The notes under the pieces: generated by a model | Told to the model about the DNA's origin: nothing | The model's input: the letters and a program-made list of their open reading frames with translations, nothing else | Database searches by the model: none | Part shown: positions 59,667 to 64,000 of the stretch, one piece after another | How positions within the stretch are numbered: position 1 is the stretch's first letter | Layout of the letters: each line of letters starts with the position of its first letter | Made by a program: the position numbers and the translations under genes | From: Ascidia mentula | Lineage: Eukaryota > Chordata > Ascidiacea > Phlebobranchia > Ascidiidae | Assembly (NCBI GenBank): GCA_947561715.1 | Contig: OX387204.1 | Coordinates: 9,367,001-9,431,000 of the forward strand | Reading direction: 5' to 3' | Length of the DNA stretch: 64,000 bases

Positions 59667-61221
59667 GTAATTCTCAAAAATTCAACGATCACAACTATGT
59701 GGGTAGGCGATTTTGTTGCACAACTTGGTGTCATTTTCAAGCGAAGAGGACCAACAAGCCTCCAACCATGGTGAATCCCTCTTCGTCCAACAAGGTCGAA
59801 CAACAAAACAACCCCCAACAATAGAATAAACCTCAGGAGACCCCCCTTGTTCGACATGGTTGAATAACCCCCCCAACAAGTGAAACACAAAAAGAGCCAA
59901 TCCTCCTCTACGCAAGTGGGATAGCAATCTACCTCTGACGACCAATCTGAGGGAAAGGTGGAGTCAACCTCTTTAGATGAGGACTCATCCGACTCCTTCC
60001 CCTACTGTGCTTATTCCACAGAAAAGTTAACAACATCTACATCAGCTGCACTGGTGAGACCTTTTAGGTCGAAACAGTGGCCATCTGTCTGCAGCTTACA
60101 CAATTCATATTATTGGCTCCACTTTGCTTATCTACATCTTCGTTGGTGAAACCAACCTTCATCATACCCCAACCCAAAGTGTCTCCCGTACGTGTAAAGG
60201 ACACGCCCTCAATCTCGCCTCTCAAGATGGTGGAGCGCAAAAAGAGAAAATGAGCCCATCTCCAAAGAAACAACACACCAAGTGCTGTTTTACAATATTT
60301 CCTGCCGACGACACGACCTTCCGATGCAGGTGCAAAAGCACCCAACCGAAGTGCGTTTGGGGCCGGTGGGCAACCGAAGCTTCCTACAAGGGATCTCGTT
60401 GTCCCGACCCCACGTGCAAACGGCTATAACCTGTGCACGTATGGGCGCTACCACGCGACAGCAAACGGCGGCACATGTCCGTGTGGTATATGCATCCCAG
60501 AAGATTTTAACGTAACTATTTAGCGCTCCCGTTTAGGTCGCGCAATTTTTCGGCTTCGTTTCGTTTGTGAACGACATTTCTTTTTAGTTATTTGCACCCG
60601 AATAAAATAAAAAATATATATATTTATACTTTTTTGAGTAATATTAAATGATTTTGGATTTATTGGCTGAGTTTGCAATATAATATTTTATTGTGATTAA
60701 GCGGATACCATGTATGAAAACAGGGGACGTGTTGCATGACTGATTATTCAAACTATCCGTTACGGCGTCGTGTTTTATGTTTTTTACTTGTCCCTATAAC
60801 ACCACTTTTGTCGTCTTTGTAGCTTAAGAATGAATTTTACTCATTTGTGTCAAAAACTTTAAATGGAAGTTACTTTGTTTTTGTTTCAAGAACAGGTATT
60901 TCAAGAATTGCAACTTAATAGTGTAACGGATTAAAGAAATACAAAGAAGGATTGACGACAGTACAGAGTAAAGAGTTGATTGTGAATGGGCTTCAGTTTT
61001 ATTCGCTTGTGAAACTGTGTGACTATTGCACTGTGGAATTGATCATTTGTTAGTATTGTCAAACGACTGTTAATCGCATTTAAATTCTTTGCTCTAGTCT
61101 GGTTGTTAATCCGGAGGCGTTTATGAAGTAAATCACCAGTTCCGTTTTCGTATAGCCTATAGCCTACTTCTTTTATAAAAATTGTTGTTTACTGACTGAT
61201 CTGCGTGGCTATTTTAAAACC
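59667..61221. other. GC-richer stretch with hammerhead repeat, no gene recognised
   Basis: From about 59690 to 60540 the sequence is more GC-rich than its surroundings and includes frames on both strands (for example a Cys-rich one at 60124-60429 ending near CPDPTCKRL). None matches a family I know. The rest, to 61221, is AT-rich and should contain the ARFGAP promoter. Confidence 0.4.
60044..60096 (+). ncRNA. Type I hammerhead ribozyme-like motif
   Basis: All three helices can be drawn. Helix I pairs AGCTGCA (60044-60050) with TGCAGCT (60090-60096), 7 bp. Helix II is GACC/GGTC (60058-60061, 60067-60070) with loop TTTTA. Helix III is ACAG/CTGT (60074-60077, 60085-60088) with loop TGGCCAT. The predicted cleavage follows GTC at 60089. 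GAA (60071-60073) is in place. The core reads CTGGTGA where the consensus is CTGATGA, so activity is probably reduced or lost in this copy. Such motifs are known in animal retroelements, including Penelope-like ones. Confidence 0.7.
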
Positions 61222-63980
61222 ATGGCTGCACCATTGGAAGATATAAAAACCATTTTCAAAAGACTTAGATCTGTGAAAAGCAACAAGGTAATTTGCATTG
61301 ATATAAGAATAAAGTGTTTTGACAAACCTCCACATATAGGAAAGTTTTTATTTGCGAAGTGACTGTCGTTTTCGCTGTTATAGAATGATTTTTGGAGATT
61401 AATGCGTAAAGTAATTTTTTTACATGGGTTTCAAATAAAAGAAAATGGTCCTGGTTTTGTAAAATATGATAAGCTTTATCTTCGTAATAATTTCCCATCC
61501 CATGCATTATGTACTTGGATATTACAGACATGCTTTGATTGTGGAGCCAAGAACCCCACATGGGCAAGTATACCATATGGAGTTTTTTTGTGTATTGACT
61601 GTTCTGGTGTGCATCGATCTCTGGGAGTTCATTTAACATTTATCAGGTAAATGCGTGTCTCTATGTTTTTTAGCTTAGTTTCAAGTAACTTAATTTGGAC
61701 AAATAATCTGTTAAAAACTGTTTGTATTATTTTAGGTCTGTGGAACTAGATCAAAAATGGACATGGGAGCAACTTAGATCCATGCAAGTGGGAGGGAATG
61801 CAGCTGCCAGGGCTTTCTTTAGATCACATGGTTGTTCTTTGTCATCTGATGATTTACAGGCCAAATATAATAGCAGGGCTGCAGTTTTATACAAAGGAAA
61901 AATTAACAATCTCACCATGGAGACAATGAAAAAATATGGAACAACAGTAAGTTGAAATTTAGAACTTTGTGCAAATATTTTTTGTGTATGTAGGTTCAAA
62001 GTATTTTTTGTGTAGGTTCTTCATATTCCATCCAAAATGAGTGAACACACTGGGAATCAAAATGGGAAATCAGCAGAGGAGGATTTTTTCTCAAAATTTA
62101 GTGGAAGTTCGCTTAGTCCTGCTGCTAAATTGTCCAAAACAAATGGGAACACTTCTAGTGGTGGATTAAAAACTGTCACTTCTTCTCCTGCCATTCTAAC
62201 AATGAAAAATAGTAATGGTAAATATCAACATTCAGCTGGTTTGTAACACTTTTCTTTAAACTGGTCAAAATAGTTAAAAAAATATAAGTCAATCATCATA
62301 AAGTTCGCCAATTTTGATTTGACATAACTTATGCATAATTTGGTATTCATGATGCTAAAATTAGGATGAAAATGCATAGTTTTTGTGTACAGATAATTTG
62401 GGAACCAACTTACTTACTCATGATGAAAGTGCTTTTTTTGAAACATTTACCTCTCAAAAGTCTTCATCATTAAAATCTTCTCCAGCCACCAACCGAAAGC
62501 TTCCAAATAAATCTGCAGGTTTAAATTATATTTATTGTGTTGATGAGTTTAATCTAAATTTTTATTAAATTAATTCAATTTTAAAATACAAAACATATAT
62601 ATTTTATGTTTTTTCAGTCACTTTACCTGTAAAAGGTCCAAGCATTGACTGTGCGCTGTCATCCTGGAGTAGCCTAAATACAAGTAAAGAAACCTTACAA
62701 AAACTCCAGGGTGATGCTCTTTCTCCCAGTACAATAAAATCAAAAGAAGATGAATTCTTTGGTTCCCTAATTTCGACTGTGCCATCTTCTACAACAGCTC
62801 CTGATATATCTCAACCAGTTGTTGAAGAAGTTATGTCAAAATTTGCTGAAGAAAAGGAAGTAGAAGGTTCTGATGAATGGCCTGATATGGGATATCAGGA
62901 CGATGAGAAAAACATAACTACCAACATAGAATTTAAACAAACAACCGTTCCATCCAAAGTTTTTCAGCCAGATGTAGTTGCATTGTCAGCTTTGCCAAAT
63001 GCAAAACAATCTAACATTTTGTCCAAAAAGAAAAAGGGTAAGAGTATCTTTATCTGATAAATACACTTTACAATTTTATTAAATATTGAACCCCGCTATT
63101 TTAACTTTTGGGGAACTACATTCCAATATGACATATATTACTACAGCAATAGCCAGCAAAATATTATGTTTTGTTGATATTTTATGTGGGTATTTATGAA
63201 TAGGATCAGGTGCCAAAAAGGGTGGATTTGGTGCACAGAAAGTAAAAACAAACTTTCAATCACTCGAAGATAGTGCCAAAAAAGCAGAAACACTGCAGGA
63301 AAGCTTCCCTAAAACCAGACTGGAAAGGTAGAAAAAGCTTTTTTAACTGTGCATTTAGTTGCAAAAAAATACAATTGTTTTATGTTAACACAGTGTCACA
63401 TCTACGAGATTATCATGTTCTGAAACTACAAATAGAGTAGATAAAAATTTAACTAATGAGCAGAAAGGTGTTGCAGAACGACTAGGAATGGGAACAAGAA
63501 ATACCATCATGTCCCATACAGCAGCAATGCAAACAATTGAACAGGTATAAATATCGTACTGTGTAATGTTGTATTGAGTATTCTGCATAATAAATTCCAA
63601 CCTGTTTTCCTTGGCATATCCAGAAATGCAATGAAAAATTAGTTTCTCTTTCAGCGATGTCTTGATTCCTGGATATGGTTGTGGCTAAACTCCTGCATTG
63701 TTTTATTAAACATATGTAAATTATGGAACTTTATGTGTTTCAACGATGGAAAGTGTATTTATAATTCATTTTTTGTTTTTCTTTATTAGGTAAACCCAGA
63801 AAGAAAAAAGTGTCAAAGTCTGGTGGGTGGAAGGAGAAAGAACAGGTATTTGGATTATGATAATAGCAGCAGCAGTGACGATGATGAGGTTGAAGATTTC
63901 TTTATTGTCAACAAATCACCGTCATATTTGCAAGATCTTAAAAATAACCCAACAAGGAAAAGTGACCAGCATAATTCAAA
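61222..63980 (+). CDS. ARFGAP2/3: ADP-ribosylation factor GTPase-activating protein, ARFGAP2/3 type, 5' part
   Basis: Nine exons are visible: 61222-61287, 61528-61646, 61736-61946, 62016-62217, 62393-62518, 62618-63037, 63204-63327, 63394-63544 and 63790-63980, with matching phases. The last one runs to a GTACGT donor or beyond; the gene leaves the window. [18 protein letters not shown] starts the ArfGAP domain. Its zinc finger is C-x2-C-x16-C-x2-C (Cys24, 27, 44, 47), followed by the catalytic Arg52 in [20 protein letters not shown] and AERLGMG are hallmarks of the ARFGAP2/3 (Glo3) class, which act with COPI coatomer at the Golgi. ARFGAP2 and ARFGAP3 cannot be separated here and tunicates may have a single gene. 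Confidence 0.95.
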
Positions 63981-64000
63981 GTACGTGAGGAAAATTTTAG

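Noticed and set aside
60124-60429. Cys-rich 101-codon frame as a zinc-binding protein
   Set aside because: There is no family match and no start or splice evidence, and it sits in repeat-like DNA with an equally long frame on the other strand.

Overview
The window reads as AT-rich, intron-dense DNA of a tunicate, most likely Ciona or a close relative. Introns are short (tens to hundreds of bases), and one gene pair is spaced like a spliced-leader operon. The recognisable proteins are animal orthologues. The species is inferred from style, not proven. I assembled the exon models by hand from homology, GT/AG sites and phase; every model with a complete start and stop adds up to whole codons.

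Layout from left to right: a small three-exon gene for a lysine-rich 96-aa protein (2287-3454, +); MRPL28 (5204-7821, -); two tandem arrays with periods of about 205 and 181 bp (8211-9990); an SGNH/GDSL-type hydrolase fragment with a reading-frame problem (10177-10791, -); inverted relatives of the 181-bp repeat (13040-13325); an intronless RBM19-like gene followed 60 bp later by TRMO (14611-17322, +), probably one transcript; CHMP2A (17941-19678, -); a three-copy tandem repeat of about 5.2 kb (20446-36068); the extracellular heparan-sulfate endosulfatase Sulf (32250-41126, -); a gene-poor 5 kb stretch; a USP6NL/RN-tre-type Rab GTPase-activating protein (46383-58263, -); a repeat-rich 3 kb stretch; and the start of an ARFGAP2/3 gene that runs off the right edge (61222 onward, +).

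The most striking structure is the tandem triplication. It is the 3' half of the Sulf gene itself. The catalytic exons 1-10 occur once (36177-41126). Exons 11-20, which encode the hydrophilic heparan-sulfate-binding region and the C-terminal domain, occur three times with splice sites and frames preserved. Unit 3 joins the catalytic half to give an 897-aa Sulf. Units 1 and 2 are complete spare 3' ends downstream on the same strand. Sequence differences between units form a mosaic, which points to exchange between copies.

A second theme is a dispersed repeat carrying hammerhead-ribozyme-like sequence in at least four places. One copy at 60044-60096 can be folded into all three helices of a type I hammerhead. 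Several small inverted-repeat elements are also present, including a hAT-type element with a perfect 8-bp target duplication.
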